DNA of 64,000 nt, from positions 62,001 through 126,000 of the forward strand of contig NZ_JAEUXJ010000011.1 of NCBI RefSeq assembly GCF_016775475.1. Direction: 5' to 3'. Shown one piece after another: positions 26,651 to 35,060 of the stretch. The stretch comes from Belnapia mucosa. Lineage in GTDB: Bacteria > Pseudomonadota > Alphaproteobacteria > Acetobacterales > Acetobacteraceae. The translations under genes and the position numbers were made by a program. Under the pieces are notes generated by a model. The model did no database searches and was not told the origin of the DNA. It was given only the letters and a program-made list of their open reading frames with translations. The stretch's first letter is position 1; each line of letters opens with the position of its first letter.

Positions 26651-28789
26651 ATGTCGTCCGCGTTTGCTCGGCCAGCCCCCCGATGGCCCGGCAAACCCGC
26701 GCTGGCGGCCGCGTGGGAACCCCTCCTCGCGGCCGAACGCCCTCGGCTTGCCTTATGGCTGGTCGTGGCTCTGGCCGTGGGCATGCTGGTCTATTTCGCC
26801 TTGCCGTCGGAACCCCCACCGGCGGCTTGGTGGCTTGCGCCTCCCCTGCTGCTGCTCGCGCTCTGGCTCGGAGTGCGGCACCCGATGCTTGGCCTCGGCA
26901 CCGGCCTGCCCGCCGCCGCGGCGCTCGGCTTCGCCGTGGCCGGCTGGACCACGGCGGCCCAGCCGCCGGCGCTGGAGCCGCCACGCACCGCGACCGTCGT
27001 GCTGGGTGAGGTTGTGAATGTCGAGGCGCTGCCGGAAGGCCGCCGCGTCACCCTCGCCGCGCCCCGCTTCGGAGAGGGCCCGCCCGAGTCACGCCAGATC
27101 CGCATCCGGCTGCGCGCCAATGACCCGGCCCGGCCGCGGCCCGGCGACCGGCTGCGGGTGCGGGCCCTGATCCGGGCGCCGGGCGGGCCGACCCAGCCGG
27201 GCGGCTTCGACTTCCAGCGCCATGCCTGGTTCTCCGGCCTCGGCGGCAGCGGCAGCGCGCTCGGCCCGGCGGAGGTCCTGCCGGGCGAGGCCGCGCCGGT
27301 CTTCGCTGGCCTCCGCGCCGGAATCGAAGCGCGGGTGGCGGCGGTGCTGCCCGGGGCGCCGGGCGCCGTCGCGGCGGCGCTGCTCACCGGCGGGCAGAGC
27401 GCCATCCCGGCCGGCGACCTCGCGGCCATGCGGGATTCCGGGCTGGCGCATCTGCTCTCGGTCTCCGGACTGCATATCGTCGCGGTCATGGGGTTGGGCT
27501 TCTGGGTGCTACGCGCGCTGTTGGCGCTGGTGCCCGGCCTCGCGCTGCGGCTGCCGCTGAAGCCGGTGGCGGCGGTGGCGGCGCTGGCGCTGGGCGGGGC
27601 CTATATGCTGCTGACCGGCGGGCAGGTGCCGATGCTGCGCAGCTTTCTGATGGCGGCGCTCGGGACGCTCGGCCTGCTGGCGGGGCGGCGGGTGCTGACG
27701 CTCCGGGCCCTGGCGCTGGCGGCGGCGGTGGTGCTGTTGGTGCAGCCTGCGGCGATCCTCGGCGCCAGCTTCCAGATGAGCTTTGCCGCGGTGCTGGCGC
27801 TGATCGCCGGCTGGGACTGGCTGCGGCCGCGCCTGCCGGCGGCCGGGCCGGGTGCGAGCTGGCGGCGGCGCCTGATACTGGCGGGGTTCGGGCTGGTGGC
27901 GACCTCGCTGCTCGCCGGCGCGGCGACGACGCCCTTCGGCCTGCACCATTTCGGCCGGCTCCAGGTCTATGGCGTGTTGGCCAATGCGGTCGCGGTGCCG
28001 CTGACCTCGCTGCTGGTGATGCCGGCGGGGATGCTGGCAGCGCTGCTGATGCCCTTCGGGCTGGAACGCTTCGCCCTGCTGCCGATGGGCTGGGGGGTGG
28101 AGGCCGTGCTGGCGGTCGCCCATGCGGTCGCCGGCTGGCCGGGCGCTGCGCTCTCCGTGCCGCCGATCCCGGCCTGGGGCCTCGGCGGCTGCGCCTTCGG
28201 GATGGTCTGGCTCTGCCTCTGGCGGACCAGCTGGCGGCTGGCCGGCGTGCCGTTGATCCTGCTCGGCCTTGGCAGCGGGGCGCTGGACCGGCCGCCAGAT
28301 CTGCTGGTCTCGGGCGACGGGCGGCTGATCGCGCTGCGGGCGGGGGGCGAGCTCTACCTGCAGAAGCTCTCGGGCAGCTCCGCGCTGGTGCGGGAGAATT
28401 GGCAGCGCCAGCTTGGCGTGGCCCAGGTCACGGCCCTGCCGCGGGATGGCGAGGCAGCCGGCGGCGTCGTGCGCTGCACCGGCGGCGCCTGCCGGCTCGA
28501 CCCAGGGGAGGGGCTGCCCCGGGCCGTGCTGCTGCGTGGCGAGGCACCTGGAGCGGCCTGCGCCAGCGCCGCGGTGGTGGTCTCGGCGGAGCCGGTGCGG
28601 GGCGCCTGCGCAGCGCAGGTGGTGGACCGCTTCGCCGTCTGGCGAAACGGTCCGCATGCCATCTGGCTGGAGCCGGGCGGCGTCCGCGTGCTCAGCGACC
28701 GCGCCCATCGCGGCGACCGGCCCTGGGTGCCGCCGGTGCCGCGGCCGCGGGGCCTGGCCTCGGCCGAGCCCCTGGCGGCGGTGGAATAG
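26651..28789 (+). CDS. comEC: ComEC/Rec2-family DNA-uptake channel protein
   Basis: A 712-residue inner membrane protein. The N-terminal part has two to three helices and a DUF4131-like OB domain (about 115-210). The competence core follows with MRDSGLAHLLSVSGLHIVAV and about eight more helices (about 250-540). The C-terminal 150 residues sit where the metallo-beta-lactamase-like domain usually lies but lack an HxHxDH site, so that domain is reduced or degenerate. ComEC passes single-stranded DNA into the cytoplasm. The ribosome site is weak (GGGAAAGAA). It converges with lexA, with one base between the stops. Confidence 0.88.
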   Translation: MSSAFARPAPRWPGKPALAAAWEPLLAAERPRLALWLVVALAVGMLVYFALPSEPPPAAWWLAPPLLLLALWLGVRHPMLGLGTGLPAAAALGFAVAGWTTAAQPPALEPPRTATVVLGEVVNVEALPEGRRVTLAAPRFGEGPPESRQIRIRLRANDPARPRPGDRLRVRALIRAPGGPTQPGGFDFQRHAWFSGLGGSGSALGPAEVLPGEAAPVFAGLRAGIEARVAAVLPGAPGAVAAALLTGGQSAIPAGDLAAMRDSGLAHLLSVSGLHIVAVMGLGFWVLRALLALVPGLALRLPLKPVAAVAALALGGAYMLLTGGQVPMLRSFLMAALGTLGLLAGRRVLTLRALALAAAVVLLVQPAAILGASFQMSFAAVLALIAGWDWLRPRLPAAGPGASWRRRLILAGFGLVATSLLAGAATTPFGLHHFGRLQVYGVLANAVAVPLTSLLVMPAGMLAALLMPFGLERFALLPMGWGVEAVLAVAHAVAGWPGAALSVPPIPAWGLGGCAFGMVWLCLWRTSWRLAGVPLILLGLGSGALDRPPDLLVSGDGRLIALRAGGELYLQKLSGSSALVRENWQRQLGVAQVTALPRDGEAAGGVVRCTGGACRLDPGEGLPRAVLLRGEAPGAACASAAVVVSAEPVRGACAAQVVDRFAVWRNGPHAIWLEPGGVRVLSDRAHRGDRPWVPPVPRPRGLASAEPLAAVE

Positions 28790-28790
28790 G

Positions 28791-29528
28791 CTAGTACTTG
28801 CGCAGCAGCCCGATCAGGCGGCCCTGCACCTTCACCCGGTCAGGGCCGAAGATGCGGGTCTCGTAGCGGGGATTGGCCGGCTCCAGCGCGATGGAGTTGT
28901 TCTTCCGCCGCATCTTCTTCAGCGTCACCTCGTTGTCGTCCACCAGGGCGACGACGATGGCGCCGTTCTCGGCCGTGTCGCCGCGGCGGATGATGACGGT
29001 GTCGCCATCGAGGATGCCGGCTTCGACCATCGAATCGCCAGCGACCTCGAGCGCATAATGCTCCCCGCCCGTGAGCAGGGCAGCCGGCACCTCGACGCTG
29101 GCGCCGCTGTCGCGCAGCGCCTCGATCGGGAGACCGGCGGCGATTCGGCCATAAAGGGGAAGCTGGACCGCCGTCGCCTCATTCGCCGCGCGCTGAACCC
29201 CGGCGAGGTTCGGCGCGAAGCGGCCCTGGATGACATTGGGTGCGAAGCCGGGTGGCGGGGCTGTGGCCGGCATGGGCGAGGCCGGCGCCTCGGCGGCGCG
29301 GCGCGGCGCGACATTCTCCGGCAGCCGGATCACCTCCAGCGCCCGGGCGCGATGGGCGCGGCGACGGAGGAAGCCCCGCTCCTCCAGCGCCGTGATCAGG
29401 CGGTGGATGCCGGATTTGGACTTCAGCTTCAGCGCGTCCTTCATCTCCTCGAAGGAGGGAGAGAAGCCGGTCGCGCGCAAATGCTTGTCGATGAAGATCA
29501 GCAACTCGTGCTGCTTGCGGGTAAGCAT
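28791..29528 (-). CDS. lexA: SOS repressor LexA
   Basis: A 245-residue protein with an N-terminal winged helix (LTRKQHELLIFIDKHL) and a C-terminal autoproteolytic domain. The cleavage bond is A131-G132 (RIAAGLPIEA), the catalytic Ser is S166 (GDSM) and the Lys is K204 (DNEVTLKK). RecA-stimulated self-cleavage relieves repression of DNA-repair genes. A perfect alphaproteobacterial LexA box at 29588-29602 shows autoregulation. It follows moeA in the conserved trpGDC-moaC-moeA-lexA order. Confidence 0.97.
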   Translation of the reverse strand: MLTRKQHELLIFIDKHLRATGFSPSFEEMKDALKLKSKSGIHRLITALEERGFLRRRAHRARALEVIRLPENVAPRRAAEAPASPMPATAPPPGFAPNVIQGRFAPNLAGVQRAANEATAVQLPLYGRIAAGLPIEALRDSGASVEVPAALLTGGEHYALEVAGDSMVEAGILDGDTVIIRRGDTAENGAIVVALVDDNEVTLKKMRRKNNSIALEPANPRYETRIFGPDRVKVQGRLIGLLRKY

Positions 29529-29587
29529 CTTCCCTCCGTCGGCCAGGCCGTGAGCGCTTCGGCGAACAAAGCACGAATCGTCCCGAT

Positions 29588-29602
29588 GTTCTACGGAAGT
29601 TC
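29588..29602. promoter_or_regulatory. LexA (SOS) box
   Basis: GTTC-TACGGAA-GTTC fits the alphaproteobacterial LexA operator GTTC-N7-GTTC exactly. It lies 60 bases upstream of the lexA start codon, between moeA and lexA, so lexA has its own SOS-controlled promoter within the trp-moa cluster. Confidence 0.85.
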
Positions 29603-29625
29603 CAGAAAAGCGTCAACCACGCCCT

Positions 29626-30831
29626 TCAGATACCCAAATCGCCGAGCGGAATCACCTCGATTGATGCGCCTTCCGGCAGGGCCGCGGCGCCAGGGGCGCG
29701 GAGGATCAGCGCATCGGCCCGCGCCAGGGTCTTCATCATGGAACTGTCCTGGACCGGGAAGGGGGTGGCGACCGGCACGCCCTCCGGCCCCGGCTCCAGC
29801 CGCGCCCGCAGATGGTCGAAGCGGCGATCATTCTCGGGCAGCGGCGCGCCGGCCAGCGCCCGGATCGTGCGCGGCGGTGCCCCAGGCAGGCCGGACAGCC
29901 GCTCCAGCGCCGGCAGCAGGAAGAGCACGCTGCAAACCAGCGCCGAGACGGGATTGCCCGGCAGGCCGAGCACCGGCGTCGCGCCGAGTCGTCCCCAGAT
30001 CAGCGGCTTGCCCGGCCGCATCGCGATCTTCCAGAAATCGAGGGTGAAGCCCTGTGGGCCGAGCGCGCTCTGCACCAGGTCGTGGTCGCCGACACTGGCG
30101 CCGCCGGTGGTCACCAGCAGGTCGCAGGCCCGGGCGGCGGTGGCGGCCGCGGCGATGGCCTGGCTGTCATCCGGGGCGATGGGCAGCACCAGCGGGTCGC
30201 CACCCCCGGCGCGAATCAGCGCGGCGAGGGCATGGGCATTGCTGCTGACGATGCCGCCTGGCGGGATCGGGTCGCCGGGCAGGGCGATCTCGTCGCCGGT
30301 GGCGAGGATCCCGATCCGCGGCGCCCGATGCACCGCGAGCCACGGCACATTGGCGGCGGCGGCAAGGCCGATATCGCGGGCGGTCAGGCGGCGACCGGTC
30401 GGCAACACCGCCTCGCCCGCGGCGAAATCGAGCCCACGCCGCCTGATCCAGCGGCCGGGCCGCACCGTCTCCTGCACCTGAACCCGGCCGGGCGAGGCCT
30501 CGGCATCCTCCTGCAACAGGATGGCATCCGCCCCGGGCGGGACGAAGCCGCCGGTGAAGATGCGCACCGCCTCGCCGGGGCCGACCTCGCCGGGGAAGGG
30601 ATGGCCGGCCGGGGCGGTGCCGATGACGGCGAGGCTGGCGCCGGCCACCGCCTCGGCTGCCCGCACTGCATAGCCGTCCATGGCGGAGACATCGGCCGGC
30701 GGCTGGTCGAGCCGGGCCTGGACCGGCTGGGCCAGGACCCGGCCCCAGCCGGCAGGCAGCGGCACGGTCTCGGCAGGGGTGGCGGCGAGGGCGGCGAGGA
30801 TGCGGGCCCGGGCTTCCTCGACCGATATCAT
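29626..30831 (-). CDS. moeA: Molybdopterin molybdotransferase
   Basis: A 401-residue enzyme that inserts molybdate into adenylylated molybdopterin. Its motifs are DVSAMDGYAV, FTGGFVPPGAD, GDEI...GGIVSSN, TTGGASVGDHD and GLPGNPVSALV, and domains I-IV are complete. The ATG at 30831 overlaps the moaC stop by one base (TGATG); a GTG three bases earlier is an alternative. It supplies cofactor for enzymes such as MsrP (44978-45901). Confidence 0.95.
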   Translation of the reverse strand: MISVEEARARILAALAATPAETVPLPAGWGRVLAQPVQARLDQPPADVSAMDGYAVRAAEAVAGASLAVIGTAPAGHPFPGEVGPGEAVRIFTGGFVPPGADAILLQEDAEASPGRVQVQETVRPGRWIRRRGLDFAAGEAVLPTGRRLTARDIGLAAAANVPWLAVHRAPRIGILATGDEIALPGDPIPPGGIVSSNAHALAALIRAGGGDPLVLPIAPDDSQAIAAAATAARACDLLVTTGGASVGDHDLVQSALGPQGFTLDFWKIAMRPGKPLIWGRLGATPVLGLPGNPVSALVCSVLFLLPALERLSGLPGAPPRTIRALAGAPLPENDRRFDHLRARLEPGPEGVPVATPFPVQDSSMMKTLARADALILRAPGAAALPEGASIEVIPLGDLGI

Positions 30832-31301
30832 CACTCTGCCTCGTAAGTTCCGGATTTTCCGCCGGATTTATGGGAAAGCCGCACGGCCTCGATCCGCATG
30901 CCGCGATCGATCGCCTTGCACATGTCATAGACGGTCAGGGCCGCTACCGTCACGGCGGTCAGTGCCTCCATCTCCACCCCGGTGCGGCCGACAAGGCGCA
31001 CCAGCGCCTCGATCTCCACCGCGTCGGGCGGGGCGGGGGTCAGGTCGACCGTGACCTTGGACAGCATCAGCGGATGGCAGAGCGGGATCAGGTCGCTGGT
31101 CCGCTTCGCCGCCATGATGCCGGCCAGGCGGGCGACGGCGAGCACATCGCCCTTGCCGATCTGGCCCTCGCGGATGCGTTCCAGCGTGGCCGGGGCCATG
31201 GTGATGCGGCCGCGGGCGATGGCCTGGCGGGCGGTCTCCGCCTTGTCCCCCACATCGACCATGGCGGCGCGGCCTTCCGCGTCGAAATGGGTCAGGGACA
31301 T
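30831..31301 (-). CDS. moaC: Cyclic pyranopterin monophosphate synthase
   Basis: A 156-residue enzyme that converts the MoaA product into cyclic pyranopterin in molybdopterin synthesis. Conserved motifs are GKGDVLAVARLAGIMAAKRT, LIPLCHPL, TGVEMEALTAV and YDMCKAIDRGM, with the catalytic Lys and Asp in the last. Full length. It starts 6 bases after the trpC stop and its own stop overlaps moeA, in a conserved alphaproteobacterial order. Confidence 0.96.
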   Translation of the reverse strand: MSLTHFDAEGRAAMVDVGDKAETARQAIARGRITMAPATLERIREGQIGKGDVLAVARLAGIMAAKRTSDLIPLCHPLMLSKVTVDLTPAPPDAVEIEALVRLVGRTGVEMEALTAVTVAALTVYDMCKAIDRGMRIEAVRLSHKSGGKSGTYEAE

Positions 31302-31307
31302 GGCGGC

Positions 31308-32138
31308 CTACAGCGCGTGGACGAGGTCGTATGCGGCGGCGGTGACATCCGCCTGCCGCATCATGCTCTCGCCGACCAGGATGCAGCGGGCGCCGGCGGC
31401 GGCCATGCGACGAACATCCTCCGGGGTGCGGATGCCGCTCTCGGCGACCGGGATGCGGTCGGCAGGGATGAGGGGCGCCAGCTCCTCCGCCGTCGTAAGA
31501 TCGGTCTGTAAAGTTCTGAGATTGCGGTTATTCACCCCAATCAACCGGGTCTGCAGCCCGAGGGCTCGGTCGAGCTCGGCGCGGTCATGCACCTCGGCCA
31601 GCACGCCCATATCGAGGCTGCGGGCGATCTCCTCCAGCTCCTCCGCCTGACGGTCGGAGAGGGCGGCCATGATGAGCAGGATGCAGTCGGCACCCATCGC
31701 CCGGGCCTCGAAGACCTGCCAGGGATGGACCATGAAGTCCTTCCGCAGCACCGGCAGGGTGCAGGCGGCGCGGGCAGCCTTCAGATGGTCGGCATGACCC
31801 TGGAAATAGGGCGCGTCGGTCAGGATCGAGAGGCAGGTGGCGCCGCCACGGGCATAGTCCTCGGCGAGCGTCGCAGGCTCGAAGGGGTCGCGGATCAGTC
31901 CGCCGGAGGGGGAGGCGCGCTTGATCTCGGCGATGAGCCCAACCCGGCCATCGGCCACCGCCTCGCAGAGATTGTTGACGAAGGCGCGCGGCGCCGGCGC
32001 GGCATGGGCCTGGCGCTCGACCTCCGAGAGGGAGGTAGCGGCGGAGCGGGCCCGCACCTCCTCATATTTGTCGGCCAGAATCCGGGCCAGGGTATCCGGC
32101 ACGGTGCGTTCGGGGATGACGAGCTGGGGGGCGTTCAT
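31308..32138 (-). CDS. trpC: Indole-3-glycerol phosphate synthase
   Basis: A 276-residue TIM-barrel enzyme of tryptophan synthesis, not fused to trpF. It has EIKRASPSGG near residue 70, LRKDFMVHPWQVFEARAMGAD, EVHDRAEL, IGVNNRNLRT and AESGIRTPEDV, with the catalytic Lys and Glu residues in place. The start at 32138 overlaps the trpD stop by four bases (ATGA). It belongs to the attenuator-controlled trpGDC unit. Confidence 0.96.
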   Translation of the reverse strand: MNAPQLVIPERTVPDTLARILADKYEEVRARSAATSLSEVERQAHAAPAPRAFVNNLCEAVADGRVGLIAEIKRASPSGGLIRDPFEPATLAEDYARGGATCLSILTDAPYFQGHADHLKAARAACTLPVLRKDFMVHPWQVFEARAMGADCILLIMAALSDRQAEELEEIARSLDMGVLAEVHDRAELDRALGLQTRLIGVNNRNLRTLQTDLTTAEELAPLIPADRIPVAESGIRTPEDVRRMAAAGARCILVGESMMRQADVTAAAYDLVHAL

Positions 32139-33145
32139 GCGGCGGTGGCGTCCTTCAGGCGGGCCAGTACCGCAGATGCGGTCCCGCTGTCGATGGCCTC
32201 GGCAGCCCGGGCGGCACCCTCCCGCAGATCGGCACATCGCCCGGCGACGAGGAGGGCGGCGGCCGCATTGAGCAGGACGATGTCGCGGTAGGGGCCCGGG
32301 GCACCCTCCAGCAACGCGGTGAGGGCAATGGCGTTCTCGGCCGGCTCGCCGCCGCGGATGGCCTCGGGCGGCGCGCGGCGGAGGCCGGCATCCTCGGGCG
32401 CGATGGTGAATTCGCGGATGCCGCCCGCCTCCAGCGCCACCACCTGGGTCTCGCCGGAGAGCGCGATCTCATCCAGGCCCTGGCCATGCACCACCCAGGC
32501 GGACTCGGTGCCGAGCCGGGCCAGGGTTTCGGCCATCGGCCGCAGCCAGGAGGTGTGGAAGGCGCCGGTGAGCTGGCGCCGAACCCGGGCCGGATTCGCC
32601 AGCGGGCCGAGCAGGTTGAAGATGGTCCGGGTGCCGAGCTCGACCCGCGGCCCGGCGGCATGGCGCAGGGCGGCGTGGTGGCGGGGCGCCATCAGGAAGA
32701 CCATGCCGACGGTCCGCAGCACCGTTTCCAGCCGATCCAGCGGCACGTCGAGATTGATGCCGAGCGCGGCGAGCGCATCGGCAGCGCCCGAGCGCGACGA
32801 CAGCGCCCGATTGCCATGCTTCGCCACCGGCACGCCGCAGCCGGCGACGACCAGCGCCGTCGCGGTCGAGATATTCAGGCTGCCGGAGGCATCGCCGCCG
32901 GTGCCGACGATGTCGATGGCGCCGGGTGGCGCCTCGATGGCGGTCATCCGGGCCCGCATGGCGCGGACGGCGCCGGTCAGCTCCGCCACCGTCTCGCCGC
33001 GGACGCGCATCGCCATCAGCAGGCCGGCGATCTGGGCGGGGGTTGCCTCGCCGGCCATGATGATGCCGAAGGCGGCCTCGGCCTCGCTCTCGGCCAGCCG
33101 CTCGCCGGCGGCGAGGCGGGCGAGAACGGGCTTCAGCGTGTTCAC
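32135..33145 (-). CDS. trpD: Anthranilate phosphoribosyltransferase
   Basis: A 336-residue enzyme joining anthranilate and PRPP. It shows GTGGDASGSLNISTATALV (PRPP loop), KHGNRALSSRSGAADAL, NLLGPLANPA and the family C-terminal domain. Full length and not fused to trpG. Its start overlaps the trpG stop and its stop overlaps trpC, both by ATGA, so all three are translationally coupled. Confidence 0.96.
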   Translation of the reverse strand: MNTLKPVLARLAAGERLAESEAEAAFGIIMAGEATPAQIAGLLMAMRVRGETVAELTGAVRAMRARMTAIEAPPGAIDIVGTGGDASGSLNISTATALVVAGCGVPVAKHGNRALSSRSGAADALAALGINLDVPLDRLETVLRTVGMVFLMAPRHHAALRHAAGPRVELGTRTIFNLLGPLANPARVRRQLTGAFHTSWLRPMAETLARLGTESAWVVHGQGLDEIALSGETQVVALEAGGIREFTIAPEDAGLRRAPPEAIRGGEPAENAIALTALLEGAPGPYRDIVLLNAAAALLVAGRCADLREGAARAAEAIDSGTASAVLARLKDATAA

Positions 33146-33729
33146 GCCGGCACCCGCGCCTTGGCGAGCAGCAGGAAATTCCGCAGCAGGTCATGGCCGT
33201 GCTGGGAGGCGATGCTCTCCGGATGGAATTGCACGCCCCAGATCGGCAGGTGCCGATGCGCGAGGCCCATGATCAGCCCGTCCTCGGTCCAGGCGGTGGC
33301 TTCCAGCTCCTCCGGCAAATCCTCCCGCCGCACCACCAGGGAGTGATAGCGGGTGGCGCGGAAGGGGTCGGGGAGACCTGCGAAGATATCCGTGCCGCGG
33401 TGATGCACGTCCCAGACCTTGCCATGCACCGGGTCCGGGGCGCGGATGACCGTGCCGCCGAAGGCCTGGCCGATCGCCTGGTGGCCAAGGCAGACGCCCA
33501 TCAGCGGCACGCCGGCCGAGGCGGCGGCGCCGATCAGCGGCAGGCAGATTCCCGCCTCGTTCGGCGTGCACGGGCCGGGCGAGAGCAGGATCGCCTCCGG
33601 CCGCATGGCCAGGGCCTCCTGACTCGTCAGCGCGTCGTTGCGCCGTACCTCGATCTCCACTCCAAGACCGCCGAGGAAGTGATAGAGATTGAAGGTAAAG
33701 CTGTCGTAGTTGTCGATCAGCAATATCAT
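33142..33729 (-). CDS. trpG: Anthranilate synthase glutaminase subunit
   Basis: A 195-residue class I glutamine amidotransferase with IDNYDSFTFNLYH, LSPGPCTPNEAG, the nucleophile elbow GVCLGHQAIG (catalytic Cys) and the His-Glu pair in GVQFHPESI. It releases ammonia for TrpE (35061-36563). The ATG overlaps the stop of the small frame at 33726-33884. A Trp-codon leader and terminator hairpin lie upstream. Confidence 0.96.
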   Translation of the reverse strand: MILLIDNYDSFTFNLYHFLGGLGVEIEVRRNDALTSQEALAMRPEAILLSPGPCTPNEAGICLPLIGAAASAGVPLMGVCLGHQAIGQAFGGTVIRAPDPVHGKVWDVHHRGTDIFAGLPDPFRATRYHSLVVRREDLPEELEATAWTEDGLIMGLAHRHLPIWGVQFHPESIASQHGHDLLRNFLLLAKARVPA

Positions 33730-33884
33730 GCGCTTGGACTTTCGGGCCGCGTCGCGGCCGGGTCAAGCGCGGGCGGCGCCGTCGGGGCGCGCGGCGCCGG
33801 CGGGGCAAGAGGCGCCAGGGGGCGTGCCGGCGGCGGGATCGCCGGTCCGCTGATCACGTCGAAGTCGAAATCGCTGCGCTGCAT
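33726..33884 (-). CDS. Small 52-residue open frame coupled to trpG
   Basis: It begins at the ATG at 33884 behind a near-ideal AAGGAGG six bases upstream, and its TGA overlaps the trpG ATG (ATGA). The peptide starts MQRSDFDFDVISGP and is then Pro/Ala-rich (PARPLAPLAPPAPRAPTAPP). No domain is recognised, and it has no Trp codons, so it is not the attenuator peptide. It probably serves translational coupling into trpG or encodes an unknown small protein. The trpG start itself has no clear ribosome site of its own. Confidence 0.55.
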   Translation of the reverse strand: MQRSDFDFDVISGPAIPPPARPLAPLAPPAPRAPTAPPALDPAATRPESPSA

Positions 33885-33954
33885 GATGGCCTCCTTCGGT
33901 GGATGGGGCCGTCACTGGCTGGCGGTGGGGATCGTGAGGGTCCAGAAACACGAA

Positions 33955-33978
33955 AGCCGCCAGCGAGTGGCGGCTTCT
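33955..33978 (-). terminator. trp attenuator terminator hairpin
   Basis: On the minus strand AGCCGCCA-CTCGC-TGGCGGCT is followed by TTCGTGTTT. It lies about 26 bases after the leader peptide stop. The left arm (GCCGCC) can alternatively pair with GGCGGC inside the last codons of the leader peptide (34008-34013), giving a competing antiterminator. That is the classical attenuation layout. Confidence 0.75.
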
Positions 33979-34003
33979 GGGGTCTGCGTGAATGCGCTGA
34001 TCC

Positions 34004-34066
34004 TTAGGCCGCCGGTGTGTACCAGCGGTACCAAAATCGTGCGGCGGGGATCGCGCGTTGGACCAT
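34004..34066 (-). CDS. trpL: trp leader peptide
   Basis: A 20-codon frame MVQRAIPAARFWYRWYTPAA containing two Trp and two Tyr codons in the run FWYRWY, followed by stop and the terminator hairpin at 33955-33978. Stalling at the Trp codons when charged tRNA-Trp is scarce would favour the antiterminator. The start could also be the in-frame ATG at 34084; neither has a clear ribosome site. It lies 43 bases downstream of the amidohydrolase stop, so its promoter probably sits inside that gene's 3' end. Confidence 0.75.
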   Translation of the reverse strand: MVQRAIPAARFWYRWYTPAA

Positions 34067-34109
34067 GGCGGAGAGACTAGCCATGGTCCGGCGCGTCGCG
34101 CAAGCGCGA

Positions 34110-34976
34110 TCAGAAGCCGTAGAGCCGGGCCGGGTTGTCCACCAGGATCGCCTGGCGTTGTGCTGCCCCGGGCGCCCAGTCGCCGAGCGCATCCATCAGC
34201 ACGCCATCATCCGGCACCTCCTCGGGCGAGGAGAGGGAGGGATGCGGCCAGTCCGTGCCCCAGACGCAGCGTTCCGGCGCGGCGGCGATCATGGCGCGGG
34301 CCATGCCAGCGACATCCCCATAGGGCGCGCCGGCGGCGGAGGAACGGTAGCCGCAGAGCTTGGCCCAGGCCCCGCCTTCCAGCAGCCGGAGCAGCGCCCG
34401 GAATGCTGGATGCTCAGGGCCTTGCTGGTCGACCTTCACACCACCCATATGGTCGATCACCAGCAGGCAGGGCAGGCGCGCCAGCACCGGCTCCAGCGCA
34501 AGCATTTCAGTGGGATGCGCGTAGAGCTGCAAGTGCCATCCGAGCTCGGCAAGGCACTCGCCCAGGGCTTCGAGCTGCTCGAGCGGAGTGCCGTTGCCGC
34601 TGACCGCGTTGAAGCGCACGCCGCAGGCGCCGCGCGCCGCCATGGCCCGGAGCGCCGCCAGGTCGAAGCTCTCATCCACCACGACCACGGCCCGGGCGCG
34701 GTCCCGGCCAAGCGCCTCGACGGCATCGAGGCTCACCGCATTCTCGGTGCCGTAGATGCTCGGCTGGACCACCACCGTGCGCTGGATGCCGATCGTGTCG
34801 CACATCGCCCGGTAGGCGGCGATGGAGGCCTCGGGCGGGGTATAGGACCGGCCGGGCGAAAGCGGGTAGTGCCCATAGGGGCCGAAGATATGCATATGGC
34901 AGTCGGTCGCGCCGGGCGGCGGCTGCCAATGCGGCCGGCTGGTGACGGCGCGGGCGCCGGGGCAGGGGCGGGTCAT
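34110..34976 (-). CDS. Amidohydrolase-family protein (PF04909 type)
   Basis: A 288-residue TIM-barrel hydrolase with the metal motif DCHMHIFGP near the N-terminus, YAHPTEM, VIDHMGG and the late Asp in WGTDWPHPS, ending NPARLYGF. This group includes 2-pyrone-4,6-dicarboxylate lactonase and aminocarboxymuconate-type decarboxylases. The specific reaction is unknown. It is unusual here because it separates trpE from trpL-trpG; it begins 84 bases after the trpE stop on the same strand. Confidence 0.85.
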   Translation of the reverse strand: MTRPCPGARAVTSRPHWQPPPGATDCHMHIFGPYGHYPLSPGRSYTPPEASIAAYRAMCDTIGIQRTVVVQPSIYGTENAVSLDAVEALGRDRARAVVVVDESFDLAALRAMAARGACGVRFNAVSGNGTPLEQLEALGECLAELGWHLQLYAHPTEMLALEPVLARLPCLLVIDHMGGVKVDQQGPEHPAFRALLRLLEGGAWAKLCGYRSSAAGAPYGDVAGMARAMIAAAPERCVWGTDWPHPSLSSPEEVPDDGVLMDALGDWAPGAAQRQAILVDNPARLYGF

Positions 34977-35060
34977 CCAATTCCTCCCGGTGCGGGCTTG
35001 CGGCCCGCCTCGGGCGAAGGGTGGCGAGCCTCCGCGCCGGCTGTCAAATCCGGCGCTGGC

